From Opitutus sp. (lineage in GTDB: Bacteria; Verrucomicrobiota; Verrucomicrobiia; Opitutales; Opitutaceae), in contig JANYAM010000138.1 of the NCBI GenBank assembly GCA_025361365.1, positions 1 through 37,860 of the forward strand: a stretch of DNA of 37,860 nucleotides, written 5' to 3'. The position numbers were made by a program, and so were the translations under genes. The notes under the pieces are model-generated. The model did no database searches and was not told the DNA's origin. It saw only the letters and a list, made by a program, of their open reading frames with translations. Of this stretch, positions 1-7,765 are shown one piece after another; within the stretch, counting starts at the first letter, position 1, and each line of letters starts with the position of its first letter.

Positions 1-644
1 TAGCCCCATTGGTATTTGGTGGCGGAGGGCGCATGCACCCGCACACCGCGCCGGGCCCAGACCCGGCGGATCACCGGCAACAGTCCGTAGCGGTGCTCGT
101 CGAGCACCCACAGTCGCACCGGCTGGCCGGGCGCGGGGCCCACCACTGCCGTCAACCGGGCCGGCAGCTCCCGTTTGAACTTGGCGGCCTTGGCTGGATC
201 TTTTTTCGCGTGGCTCTTGCGCGGCACCTTCAGCTTGCCGCCCAGCCGGCGTAAAATCTTGCGCACCCCGCTCTCGCTCAGGCTCCGCCGGGTGCGTTTT
301 TTGATCCAAGCCTGCGCGTCCCGGGCCTGCCGGAACTGGCCGGCCTCCAAGCGCTGGATAAACTCCTCGGCCACCGCCCCGCGCACCGCCGGCTGGCGCG
401 CCCCTTTCCAGTCGCGCTGGAGCAAGCCCGCCACGCCTTTGGCCACCAAGGTGTCCCGGTAAGTGAAGATCGTCTGCCGGCTCACCTCGCACACCCGCAT
501 GATCTCGGCCGCCGTCAGCTCATGCTGCGCGATCAGCCTGACGACCCGCAGGCGCTCGCGCGCCCACTCCGGCTGGGGCTGCGCCCACGCCGCCTCGATC
601 TGTTTGATCAACTCTGCTCCTAACGGTGGAAACGTGCGGGCCAT
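1..644 (-). CDS. IS630-family-like transposase, 3' end truncated by the window edge
   Basis: Manual reverse-strand translation from ATG at 644 is open to base 1: MARTFPPLGAELIKQIEAAWAQPQPEWARERLRVVRLIAQHELTAAEIMRVCEVSRQTIFTYRDTLVAKGVAGLLQRD...RRSLSESGVRKILRRLGGKLKVPRKSHAKKDPAKAAKFK...LWVLDEHRYGLLPVIRRVWARRGVRVHAPSATKYQWG. HTH N-terminus followed by the first DDE-type Asp region. Absent from the ORF track because it has no stop in the window. Confidence 0.85.
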   Translation of the reverse strand, partial: MARTFPPLGAELIKQIEAAWAQPQPEWARERLRVVRLIAQHELTAAEIMRVCEVSRQTIFTYRDTLVAKGVAGLLQRDWKGARQPAVRGAVAEEFIQRLEAGQFRQARDAQAWIKKRTRRSLSESGVRKILRRLGGKLKVPRKSHAKKDPAKAAKFKRELPARLTAVVGPAPGQPVRLWVLDEHRYGLLPVIRRVWARRGVRVHAPSATKYQWG

Positions 645-770
645 GCCTTCATCTCAGCGATTTCCGTCTCCCTAGTAAAGTCTAATAGCTAACGGACGTT
701 GGTATTACAAATAAATTTCCCGGAGACTGCTGGACCCGGCGGCGCCAGACCAGTCGTCCCGACACCTGGA

Positions 771-799
771 TAATTTGTAACGTATTACGTTACAAATTA
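771..799. promoter_or_regulatory. Perfect 12-5-12 dyad, candidate operator
   Basis: TAATTTGTAACG-TATTA-CGTTACAAATTA. Confidence 0.5.
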
Positions 800-865
800 G
801 ATTGGACGTAAGCCTGAGAAGGAGGGGCGTCGAGACTGGCGACGGGCAAGGGCGTCGCGCGGGAA

Positions 866-1363
866 TTAGTCGCCGAGTGCGGCGACCCGCGTGTGGACCG
901 GCTCGGGCACCGGCTGGAACGCGGCAATCACGACCCCCACGAGATTTTCCGCCAGCACCGGTTCCATGTCCTGGCGGCTGTTGTTCAACCCGGCGACGCG
1001 CCAACCGTCGTGCGTCTTCGCTACCAGCACATGGGCGACGATCTTGTGCTCGTGGTTGCGGTAGAGGACGGTCTGGCCGCGTTCGAGCAACTCAAAGGGG
1101 AATCGCTGCAGCACCATGATGGTGCCCGGGCGATAGAGCGGCTGCATCGACTGGCCGGAGCCGACGAGCACGAAGGCGTAGGGCGCTTTTTCCGCGACGG
1201 CACTGGCGTGCTGCCAGGCGTCGGTCTCGGCGAGCGTCACGGGCCGCGGCGATTTACCGGTGAAGACCCCGCGGATCCACGGGTCATCGGTCTCCCGCGT
1301 CCCGGCGGTGAGCCCACTGCACAAAAGCAACCCCGCCAGGAGACATGGCACGCGCCGGAACAT
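866..1363 (-). CDS. Secreted S24/S26 signal-peptidase-like domain protein
   Basis: 165 aa; N-terminal hydrophobic segment (VPCLLAGLLLCSGLTAG), then GSGQSMQPLYRPGTIMVLQRFPFELLERGQTVLYRNHEHKIVAHVLV, resembling the LexA/signal peptidase catalytic Ser region. Confidence 0.6.
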   Translation of the reverse strand: MFRRVPCLLAGLLLCSGLTAGTRETDDPWIRGVFTGKSPRPVTLAETDAWQHASAVAEKAPYAFVLVGSGQSMQPLYRPGTIMVLQRFPFELLERGQTVLYRNHEHKIVAHVLVAKTHDGWRVAGLNNSRQDMEPVLAENLVGVVIAAFQPVPEPVHTRVAALGD

Positions 1364-1483
1364 GTCTCCAGCTTCTGCAGGCCACGGGCCAAGACGAGGC
1401 CGGGCTGCTAGTGTTCATCCCCCACGGCGTGGGAGTGAAACACTGCAGTCGATTGGCCTTGATCCGGCGCCGCCGGAGCGGCC

Positions 1484-3652
1484 TCAGAAGCTCGTGCGCA
1501 CCATGACGCGCACGGCCAGCGGCGAGCCCGGCGAGATGTTCGTGTTGCTGTCCGCGTTGAGGTAATATTTCCGGTCGAGCAGGTTCTCGACGTTAGCCTG
1601 CAGGTGCCACGTGGGACTGAGGGCGTAGTAAACGGCCGCATCAACGCGGGTGTAACCTGGCACCGTGACCGTGTTGTCCACCGCGGCGAACATGTCGGAG
1701 CGATGGATGACGCCAAGGCCGAGGCCCAGCCGCGGGAGAAGCTGGTATTTATTCCACAGGGAGAAATTATGGCGGGGCACCTGGGCGACGTGGGCGCCCG
1801 CGGGCGCCGCCGTGGTGGCGCTGCGGATGGTGGCGTCCTGATACGCGTAGCCGCCGCTCACGCTCCAGTGCTGGGTGAGGCTGCCGGTCACGCCGAGCTC
1901 ATAGCCGTGGGTGCGGGTGCGGCCCGTCTGGATGATGCGGGTCGGGTCGGCGGGATCGGTTGCACGGGTGTTGGTGCGATCCAGCCGGTAGACCGCGATG
2001 GTCGCGGAGAACGACGGATTGATTTCCCACTTGGCCCCGAACTCGTAGTTCGTGAATTTTTCCGGCTTCACCTGCTGGGTGACGGTGGTCAGCGACGAGA
2101 ACTGGTCACCGGAGCTGGGGAGGTAGGACACGCTGTAGTTGGCGTAGAGGGAGGATTGGGTGACGGGCTTGTAGATGACGCCGGCGCGCGGGGAAACGAG
2201 GTCGTCCTGCCGGCTCAGTTTGTCGCCATTCCGGTTGTTGTGATATTCCAGATCGAAGGAATCGAAGCGCAGGCCTACAATGGCCTGCCATTCATGGGAG
2301 AATTCGACCTGGTCCTGCACGTAGAGGCCGGCCAGATCGGTGTTGAGATGATTGTCGGCGTCGGTCGCGCTCTGGCGAAAAGTAACGGGCGTGCTGATGA
2401 CTGTCTGTTCATACGGCACCAGCAGCGAGGTGGCGGTGTTGTTGAAGAAGCCGGTGTTGCGGAAATTGTCCGTCCGCTGGGTGCCCAGTTCGAGGCCGCC
2501 GAGCAGCGTGTGCCGGATGGTCCCCGTGGTGGTGATGTAAGTCAGGTCGGTCTGGTTGAAAAGATTCTGCCGCTGGGTGGCATTGTTGTAGGCGGTGAGG
2601 CTGACCTGGGTCTGGGCAGCATTCACCGCGCCCGGGACATAGTTCTGGTAGGATCGGTCGTAGTCACCGAAGAGCGTGCGGTTGCGGATATTCAGGGCGC
2701 CCGCCTGATGTTCGACGCTGGCCGACAGAAAATTCACGGCGGCGCGCACGTGGCTGTCCGCGGGATTGCCATAGAAGGTATCGAGGGGAACGGAAGCCGG
2801 ACGGCCTTGGAAGGAAGTGATGCCGCGGTCGGCGGTGCGGACATCGTGCAGGTGCTCATAGGAGAAGGTGAGCTTGGTGGCCTTGGCCGGCACAATGGTG
2901 AGTGTCGGATTGATGGCGGAGCGCTGGAGTGTGACGGAATTCCGGAAGCTGGCGGAATCCTCATAAAGCGCATTGAGCCGGAAGGCGGTCCGGTCGCTCA
3001 AGGGTTCGTTCACGTCGACCGTCACGCGCTTGTGGTCATGGGGGCCCGCTTGGAGCGTGATCTCGCGGATCGGATTGAAGCCGGCCACCTTGAGCACGCG
3101 GTTGATCAGGCCGCCGCCGCCGCCGCGGCCGAAGAGCATGGCGTTGGGCCCGCGCAGGACCTCCACGCGGCTGAGGTTGTAGAGGTCGCGGTAGTATTGG
3201 ACGTCGTCCCGGACGCCGTTGAGGAAGAAGTCGGCGGAGGAGCTGTTGCCGCGAAACACGATCTGGTCGCGGTTGTTTTCGCCCTGGTGGGCGGTGAGGC
3301 CGGGCACGTAGCGCACCACATCGCCCAGGCCCAGCATCTGCTGATCCTTGATCTGCTGCTCCGTCACAATGGTGATGGACTGGGGCACATCGAGCAGCGG
3401 GGTGTTGGTCTTGGTGGCGGTGAGGCTCTCCTGGACCTTGTAGTTCTTGGACTCAACCCGCTCGCCGATGACCGAGATGGCTTCGAGTTTGACCGTTTCG
3501 TCGGCCATCTCACCGAGGGCGGCGTTCTTGGCCTCACCCAGCCGGGCGAGGAGAGGAGTGGCCAGCGCGGTGCAGGTCAGGACCAGCACGCGCAGGAGGG
3601 GCATCTTGGAACGAGAATTTCGGGTGGAATAGATGGTGTATGCAGGCTTCAT
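1484..3652 (-). CDS. TonB-dependent siderophore receptor
   Basis: 722 aa; plug motif LLDVPQSITIVTEQQIKDQQMLGLGDVVRYVPGL, RVEVLRGPNAMLFGRGGGGGLINRVLK, C-terminal beta-barrel NVENLLDRKYYLNAD...VRVMVRTSF. Confidence 0.93.
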   Translation of the reverse strand: MKPAYTIYSTRNSRSKMPLLRVLVLTCTALATPLLARLGEAKNAALGEMADETVKLEAISVIGERVESKNYKVQESLTATKTNTPLLDVPQSITIVTEQQIKDQQMLGLGDVVRYVPGLTAHQGENNRDQIVFRGNSSSADFFLNGVRDDVQYYRDLYNLSRVEVLRGPNAMLFGRGGGGGLINRVLKVAGFNPIREITLQAGPHDHKRVTVDVNEPLSDRTAFRLNALYEDSASFRNSVTLQRSAINPTLTIVPAKATKLTFSYEHLHDVRTADRGITSFQGRPASVPLDTFYGNPADSHVRAAVNFLSASVEHQAGALNIRNRTLFGDYDRSYQNYVPGAVNAAQTQVSLTAYNNATQRQNLFNQTDLTYITTTGTIRHTLLGGLELGTQRTDNFRNTGFFNNTATSLLVPYEQTVISTPVTFRQSATDADNHLNTDLAGLYVQDQVEFSHEWQAIVGLRFDSFDLEYHNNRNGDKLSRQDDLVSPRAGVIYKPVTQSSLYANYSVSYLPSSGDQFSSLTTVTQQVKPEKFTNYEFGAKWEINPSFSATIAVYRLDRTNTRATDPADPTRIIQTGRTRTHGYELGVTGSLTQHWSVSGGYAYQDATIRSATTAAPAGAHVAQVPRHNFSLWNKYQLLPRLGLGLGVIHRSDMFAAVDNTVTVPGYTRVDAAVYYALSPTWHLQANVENLLDRKYYLNADSNTNISPGSPLAVRVMVRTSF

Positions 3653-3660
3653 CAGGAATG

Positions 3661-3672
3661 AATCATATGATT
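3661..3672. promoter_or_regulatory. Perfect 12-bp palindrome AATCATATGATT just upstream of the TonB receptor start
   Basis: AATCATATGATT equals its own reverse complement; it begins 9 bp upstream of the start codon at 3652. Confidence 0.4.
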
Positions 3673-3689
3673 ATGAGACGCATTCTCAT
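3673..3689. promoter_or_regulatory. Fur-box-like dyad 1 (ATGAGA-CGCAT-TCTCAT)
   Basis: Perfect 6-5-6 inverted repeat upstream of a siderophore receptor gene. Confidence 0.6.
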
Positions 3690-3703
3690 GTCAATGACGT
3701 ATT

Positions 3704-3718
3704 TGAGAATCCGTCTCA
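3704..3718. promoter_or_regulatory. Fur-box-like dyad 2 (TGAGA-ATCCG-TCTCA)
   Basis: Perfect 5-5-5 inverted repeat; its reverse complement TGAGACGGATTCTCA differs from dyad 1 (TGAGACGCATTCTCA) at one base. Confidence 0.6.
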
Positions 3719-3773
3719 TGCGTAATGAATAACGGGCATTGACCTGCGCAAGTAGCTGGCTTTAAACGACTCC

Positions 3774-4859
3774 ATGCCGCAGAAGCTCACAGTCGAATTG
3801 GGGTCGAGAAGTTACCCGATTCATTTCTTACGCAATAGCAGTGCGGCCATTCAGCAGGCGGTGACCGAAGCAGTTACGAAGGGACAGCAGTCCATTCTCC
3901 TGACCGATGACCGTGTGGCCGCAGCACAGGCGGAATTTTTGTCCAAGTGTTTTGGCGCGGTCCCGCGGCTGACCATCAACGCCGGTGAAAAAGCCAAGTC
4001 CCTGGAGAACCTCGGTCGGGTGCACGATTTTCTGGCCGCCAATAAAATCACCCGCCAGGGCCTTTTGTGGGTGGTCGGTGGCGGGGTCATGGGCGATCTC
4101 GGCGGTTTTGCGGCGGCCACCTACCTGCGCGGCATCCAGTATGTGCAGGTGCCGACGACGCTGCTCGCGATGGTGGACAGCTCGGTTGGCGGCAAAACGG
4201 GCATCAACCTCGCGGCCGGAAAAAATCTCGTCGGGGCCTTTTATCACCCGTGCGCCGTGCATATCGCCATGGATTTCCTTGCGACGCTGCCGGCGCGCGA
4301 GTTTGCCGCGGGCCTGGCGGAAGTGATCAAATACGGCTTGCTCGGCGACGCGGCCCTCTTTGCCCAGCTGGAGAAGGCCGTGCTCACGCCGTCGCATCCT
4401 GATTTGCCCGCCATCATCCGCCGTTGCTGCGAGCTCAAGGCCGGAATCGTGCGCGCGGACGAGCAGGAACTCGCCGTCGAGGACGGTCGGGCGCTGTTGA
4501 ATCTCGGCCACACCTTCGGCCATGCCATCGAGCAGGTCACGGGCTACACCGCTTACCTCCATGGCGAGGCGGTCGCCGTCGGGCTGGCGGGTGCCGCGCG
4601 GCTGTCGCAGAAACTCGGGCTCATCCCGGCGAGCGATGTGGCGCGGATCGACCGCGTGCTCGCGGCGCACCAACTGCCGGTGAAGTTGCGGACCCCGCTG
4701 CCGGTGGCGGAACTGCAGGCCGCCACCACGCGCGACAAGAAGAACCGCGCCGATGGCGTGCGCTTTGTCGTGCTAAACTCCATCGGCGCGGCCGCGACCC
4801 GGTCCGGCCTCCCGCCGGCGGCGGTCGAGGCGGTCTGGCGCGAACTGGGCGCCGTCTAG
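3774..4859 (+). CDS. aroB: 3-dehydroquinate synthase
   Basis: 361 aa; VVGGGVMGDLGGFAAATYLRGIQYVQVPTTLLAMVDSSVGGKTGINLAAGKNLVGAFYHP, LLNLGHTFGHAIE, HGEAVAVGL, RDKKNRADGVRFVVL. Confidence 0.97.
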   Translation: MPQKLTVELGSRSYPIHFLRNSSAAIQQAVTEAVTKGQQSILLTDDRVAAAQAEFLSKCFGAVPRLTINAGEKAKSLENLGRVHDFLAANKITRQGLLWVVGGGVMGDLGGFAAATYLRGIQYVQVPTTLLAMVDSSVGGKTGINLAAGKNLVGAFYHPCAVHIAMDFLATLPAREFAAGLAEVIKYGLLGDAALFAQLEKAVLTPSHPDLPAIIRRCCELKAGIVRADEQELAVEDGRALLNLGHTFGHAIEQVTGYTAYLHGEAVAVGLAGAARLSQKLGLIPASDVARIDRVLAAHQLPVKLRTPLPVAELQAATTRDKKNRADGVRFVVLNSIGAAATRSGLPPAAVEAVWRELGAV

Positions 4860-4903
4860 ATTTGGGGTGCTATCCCGGCGCAAATAGCTAGATTGCCCGA
4901 CCC

Positions 4904-5545
4904 ATGTCAGCCATCGACGAAGGCATTGTCCGCGAGTATTTCGAGCAAAACGGCTTTCTCGTGCGGCAGGTGCGCAAATATCAGGTGCAGGCGCGCCGCA
5001 AAACCGGCGACGAGGAAGTGGACCTGGTTGTCTACAACCCCGCTTACGTCCGCAGTTCGCGTCGGCCGGAATTTTTCCTCTTCGCGAACGAACTGGCCTA
5101 CATTCACCGCGCCATCGTCGTGGTGAAGGGCTGGCACACCGGCCGGTTCACGCCGAACATGCTGAAGAGCAGCCCCGAAATCTTCCGCTTCCTCGAGGAG
5201 AATGTGCTCAAGGAGGTCACGCGCTTTTTTCCGGTGGACGCCGAGGAACCGGGCAACGCGCCCGACGTCACCAAGATCCTCGTGCTGCCGAGCCTGCCCA
5301 CCGCCGAGCCCTTCCGCTCCCAGAGCGTGGCCATGCTCAAGGAGCACGGCATTGACGGCATCATTTCCTTCCGCTCCATGCTGCTCGACATCATCGACCG
5401 CGTGGAAATCAACAAGAGCTACGGCAAGTCCGACACGCTGCAGGTCATCCGCATCCTCAAGAACTACGATCTCCTGAAGGACGCGCAGCTCGACCTGCTG
5501 GCGGAGCGCCAGCCCGGCCAGCGCCGCAACAACCCGAAGGCATGA
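4904..5545 (+). CDS. Conserved hypothetical protein
   Basis: 213 aa; co-directional between aroB and lpxA with a 4-bp overlap with lpxA. Contains EEVDLVVYNP...RAIVVVKGWHTGRF. Confidence 0.75.
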   Translation: MSAIDEGIVREYFEQNGFLVRQVRKYQVQARRKTGDEEVDLVVYNPAYVRSSRRPEFFLFANELAYIHRAIVVVKGWHTGRFTPNMLKSSPEIFRFLEENVLKEVTRFFPVDAEEPGNAPDVTKILVLPSLPTAEPFRSQSVAMLKEHGIDGIISFRSMLLDIIDRVEINKSYGKSDTLQVIRILKNYDLLKDAQLDLLAERQPGQRRNNPKA

Positions 5546-6294
5546 GCATCCATCCCAGCGCAATCGTCGAGGAGGGCGTCAAGCTTGGCGCCGGTTGCGT
5601 GCTGCATGCGCATGCCGTCATCCGGAAACACACGGTGCTCGGCGACGGCGTGGTGGTGCACCCGTTCGCTGTTGTGGGCGGCGACCCGCAGTATCTGAAG
5701 TTCGACCCGGCGACGGCTTCGGGGGTGCGCGTGGGGGCCGGGACGGTGATCCGCGAGCACGTCACCCTCAATCGCTCGATCCATGCCGGGAAGGACACGG
5801 TCGTCGGCGCCCGGTGTTTCCTCATGGCGGGTTCGCACGCCGGGCACGACTGCGAGCTGGCCGACGATGTCGTGCTGGCGAACAACGTCATGCTCGCGGG
5901 CCATGTCACGGTCGGCAGCTTCACCTTTGTCGGCGGCGGCGCGGGCATCCACCAGTTCGTCCGCATCGGCGAGGGCGTGATGGTGGGCGGGCTCACCAGG
6001 CTGACCAAGGACGTGGCGCCGTTCCTCCTGGTCGCCGAGCGCGACGAGGTGCCGGGTTTCAATGTGGTCGGCCTCAAGCGTCGCGGGTTCAGCCGCCCGA
6101 CCATCAGCGAGCTCAAGGACTGCTACCGCACGGTGTTTGCCGGCGGGGATCCGCGCAAGGCGGCCGCCGCCCGGCTCGCGGCCGGAGTCACCAGCGCCGA
6201 GGCCCGGCGCTTCCTGGAATTCTTTGCCGCGGGCAAGCGCGGCTTTGCCCGGCCGACGGTGGACGGAGGCGGGAGTGACGACGATGCCGGCTAA
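5542..6294 (+). CDS. lpxA: Acyl-ACP--UDP-N-acetylglucosamine O-acyltransferase
   Basis: 250 aa hexapeptide-repeat protein; HAGHDCELADDVVLANNVMLAGHVTVGSFTFVGGGAGIHQFVRIGEGVMVGG...NVVGLKRRGFS. Confidence 0.94.
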   Translation: MSIHPSAIVEEGVKLGAGCVLHAHAVIRKHTVLGDGVVVHPFAVVGGDPQYLKFDPATASGVRVGAGTVIREHVTLNRSIHAGKDTVVGARCFLMAGSHAGHDCELADDVVLANNVMLAGHVTVGSFTFVGGGAGIHQFVRIGEGVMVGGLTRLTKDVAPFLLVAERDEVPGFNVVGLKRRGFSRPTISELKDCYRTVFAGGDPRKAAAARLAAGVTSAEARRFLEFFAAGKRGFARPTVDGGGSDDDAG

Positions 6295-7276
6295 GCTCGC
6301 ATTCACCTGCGGCGATCCCGCCGGCGTCGGGCCGGAAATCATTGCGCAGTGGCTCGCCGCCCATCCCGGCGAGGCGGCCGACGTGGCCATCATCGGCCCG
6401 GCGCAATGGCTCGCGACGCTGCCCGCCGCGGGCGCGAAAATTGCGGTGGGCCTCGAGGAATCTGTCACAAAGCCCGGCCAGCCCGACGGCGAGGGCGCGC
6501 TGGTCGCCTGGGCTGCGATGGAACGCGCGGCGGCGGGCTGCAAGTCCGGCGAATTTTCCGGCGTCGTGACCGGTCCCATCAGCAAGGCCGCGCTGGCGAG
6601 GATCGGCTACGGGTTTCCCGGCCAGACGGAGTTTTTCGCGGCGAAGTGGGGCGGCGACCCGGTCATGGCTTTCTGCGGCGGCAAATTGCGCGTCGTGCTC
6701 GCGACCTGGCACGTGCCGCTCCACGAAGTTGCGCGCCTGCTCGGTCCGCATCTCCTGCACCGCACGGTCGCGGCGGCCGATGCGCTCGCGCGCGCCTTCC
6801 CTGCTGTGGGAGCTAGCTTGCTCGCGACAGGGGCAGAGTCGCGAGCAAGCTCGCTCCCACAAAATACCGGCTCTTTCATTCCGCGCATCGGCGTGTGCGG
6901 GCTCAACCCCCACGCCGGCGAGGGCGGCCTGCTTGGTTACGAGGAAAAAGACCTGCTCGATCCTGCGCTGACCCATCTGCGTGCTGAATTTCCCGGACTC
7001 TCGCTTTGCCAGCCCGGCGACACGCTGTTTGCGCGCGCGCTGCGCGGCGAGTTCGACGTGGTGGTGGCGCTCTATCACGACCAAGGGCTCGCGCCGCTCA
7101 AGGCGGTTGATTTCGACGAGGCGGTGAATGTCACGCTCGGCCTGCCGTTCGTGCGCACGAGTCCGGACCACGGCACGGCCTTCGGGATCGCGGGGCAGGG
7201 GAAGGCCAGCCCGCGCAGTTTTGCCAATGCGGTCGTCGTGGCGCGGCGCTTGATAAAATCCCGTTCCGGCGCATGA
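6284..7276 (+). CDS. pdxA: 4-hydroxythreonine-4-phosphate dehydrogenase
   Basis: Start moved to ATG 6284 (MPAKLAFTCGDPAGVGPEII) from ORF-track 6062. VTGPISKAAL, GLNPHAGEGG, YHDQGLAPLKAVDFDEAVNVTLGLPFVRTSPDHGTAFGIAGQGKA. Contains an in-frame palindromic insertion at 6805-6861. Confidence 0.93.
   Translation: MPAKLAFTCGDPAGVGPEIIAQWLAAHPGEAADVAIIGPAQWLATLPAAGAKIAVGLEESVTKPGQPDGEGALVAWAAMERAAAGCKSGEFSGVVTGPISKAALARIGYGFPGQTEFFAAKWGGDPVMAFCGGKLRVVLATWHVPLHEVARLLGPHLLHRTVAAADALARAFPAVGASLLATGAESRASSLPQNTGSFIPRIGVCGLNPHAGEGGLLGYEEKDLLDPALTHLRAEFPGLSLCQPGDTLFARALRGEFDVVVALYHDQGLAPLKAVDFDEAVNVTLGLPFVRTSPDHGTAFGIAGQGKASPRSFANAVVVARRLIKSRSGA
6805..6861. repeat. REPIN-like palindrome (GGAG class) inside pdxA
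   Basis: TGTGGGAGCTAGCTTGCTCGCGAC-(AGGGGCAGA)-GTCGCGAGCAAGCTCGCTCCCACA; 24-bp arms with 23/24 complementarity; total 57 nt. Confidence 0.85.
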
Positions 7277-7665
7277 GTGACCGCGTGTCCGCCGTTTCCA
7301 CCATGCCGCCGCTGCCCGAGGGGGTCCGCGAGGGCGGCGAGCAGCTCGTCCGCCTCACGCCCGAGGCGGGCGCCAAGGTCGCCGCGCTCATCGCGCGCGA
7401 GCAATCGGGCGATTATCTGCGCATCGCGATCACCGGCGGCGGGTGCAACGGCCTCAGTTACAAGCTGAAGTTTGCGCCCGAGTTGCGCCGGGGCGACATC
7501 CTGGTGCGCTCGGCGGGGGTGCCGGTGGCCGTGGACCCCAAGACGGCGCTCTACCTGAAGGGCACGGTGCTGGATTACTCGGGCAAGATGGTGGCGGGCG
7601 GATTCAAGTTCTCGAACCCCAACGCCAAGGCCAGTTGTTCCTGCGGAGAGAGTTTCAGCGTCTGA
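7273..7665 (+). CDS. HesB/IscA/ErpA-family A-type iron-sulfur carrier
   Basis: 130 aa; VRLTPEAGAKVAALIA...LRIAITGGGCNGLSYKL...YLKGTVLDYSGKMVAGGFKFSNPNAKASCSCGESFSV. Confidence 0.92.
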   Translation: MSDRVSAVSTMPPLPEGVREGGEQLVRLTPEAGAKVAALIAREQSGDYLRIAITGGGCNGLSYKLKFAPELRRGDILVRSAGVPVAVDPKTALYLKGTVLDYSGKMVAGGFKFSNPNAKASCSCGESFSV

Positions 7666-7668
7666 AAA

Positions 7669-7729
7669 GGCCGGTTTTTCGCTCTAATAATAGGTGTTGT
7701 CATCACCCGCGTTAGAGGCAAAAACAGCC
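7669..7729 (+). promoter_or_regulatory. Possible structured leader upstream of infC, or terminator/attenuator
   Basis: GGCCGGTTTTTCGCTCTAA pairs imperfectly with TTAGAGGCAAAAACAGCC; inner GGTG...CACC stem. Confidence 0.35.
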
Positions 7730-7765
7730 CCCCGACCAACCTGACCAGCAATCCCTCCTATCTGA

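Noticed and set aside
1-720. Complete IS630 with terminal inverted repeats and TA duplication
   Set aside because: Only one end is in the window, so termini and target duplication cannot be defined.
1604-3661. 685-aa plus-strand ORF opposite the TonB receptor
   Set aside because: Antisense to a clear TonB receptor; low-complexity Gly/Ala/Val/Asp-rich translation typical of GC-rich antisense frames.
6062-6283. 74-codon N-terminal extension of pdxA in the ORF track
   Set aside because: Overlaps lpxA in another frame; the conserved PdxA N-terminus begins at ATG 6284.
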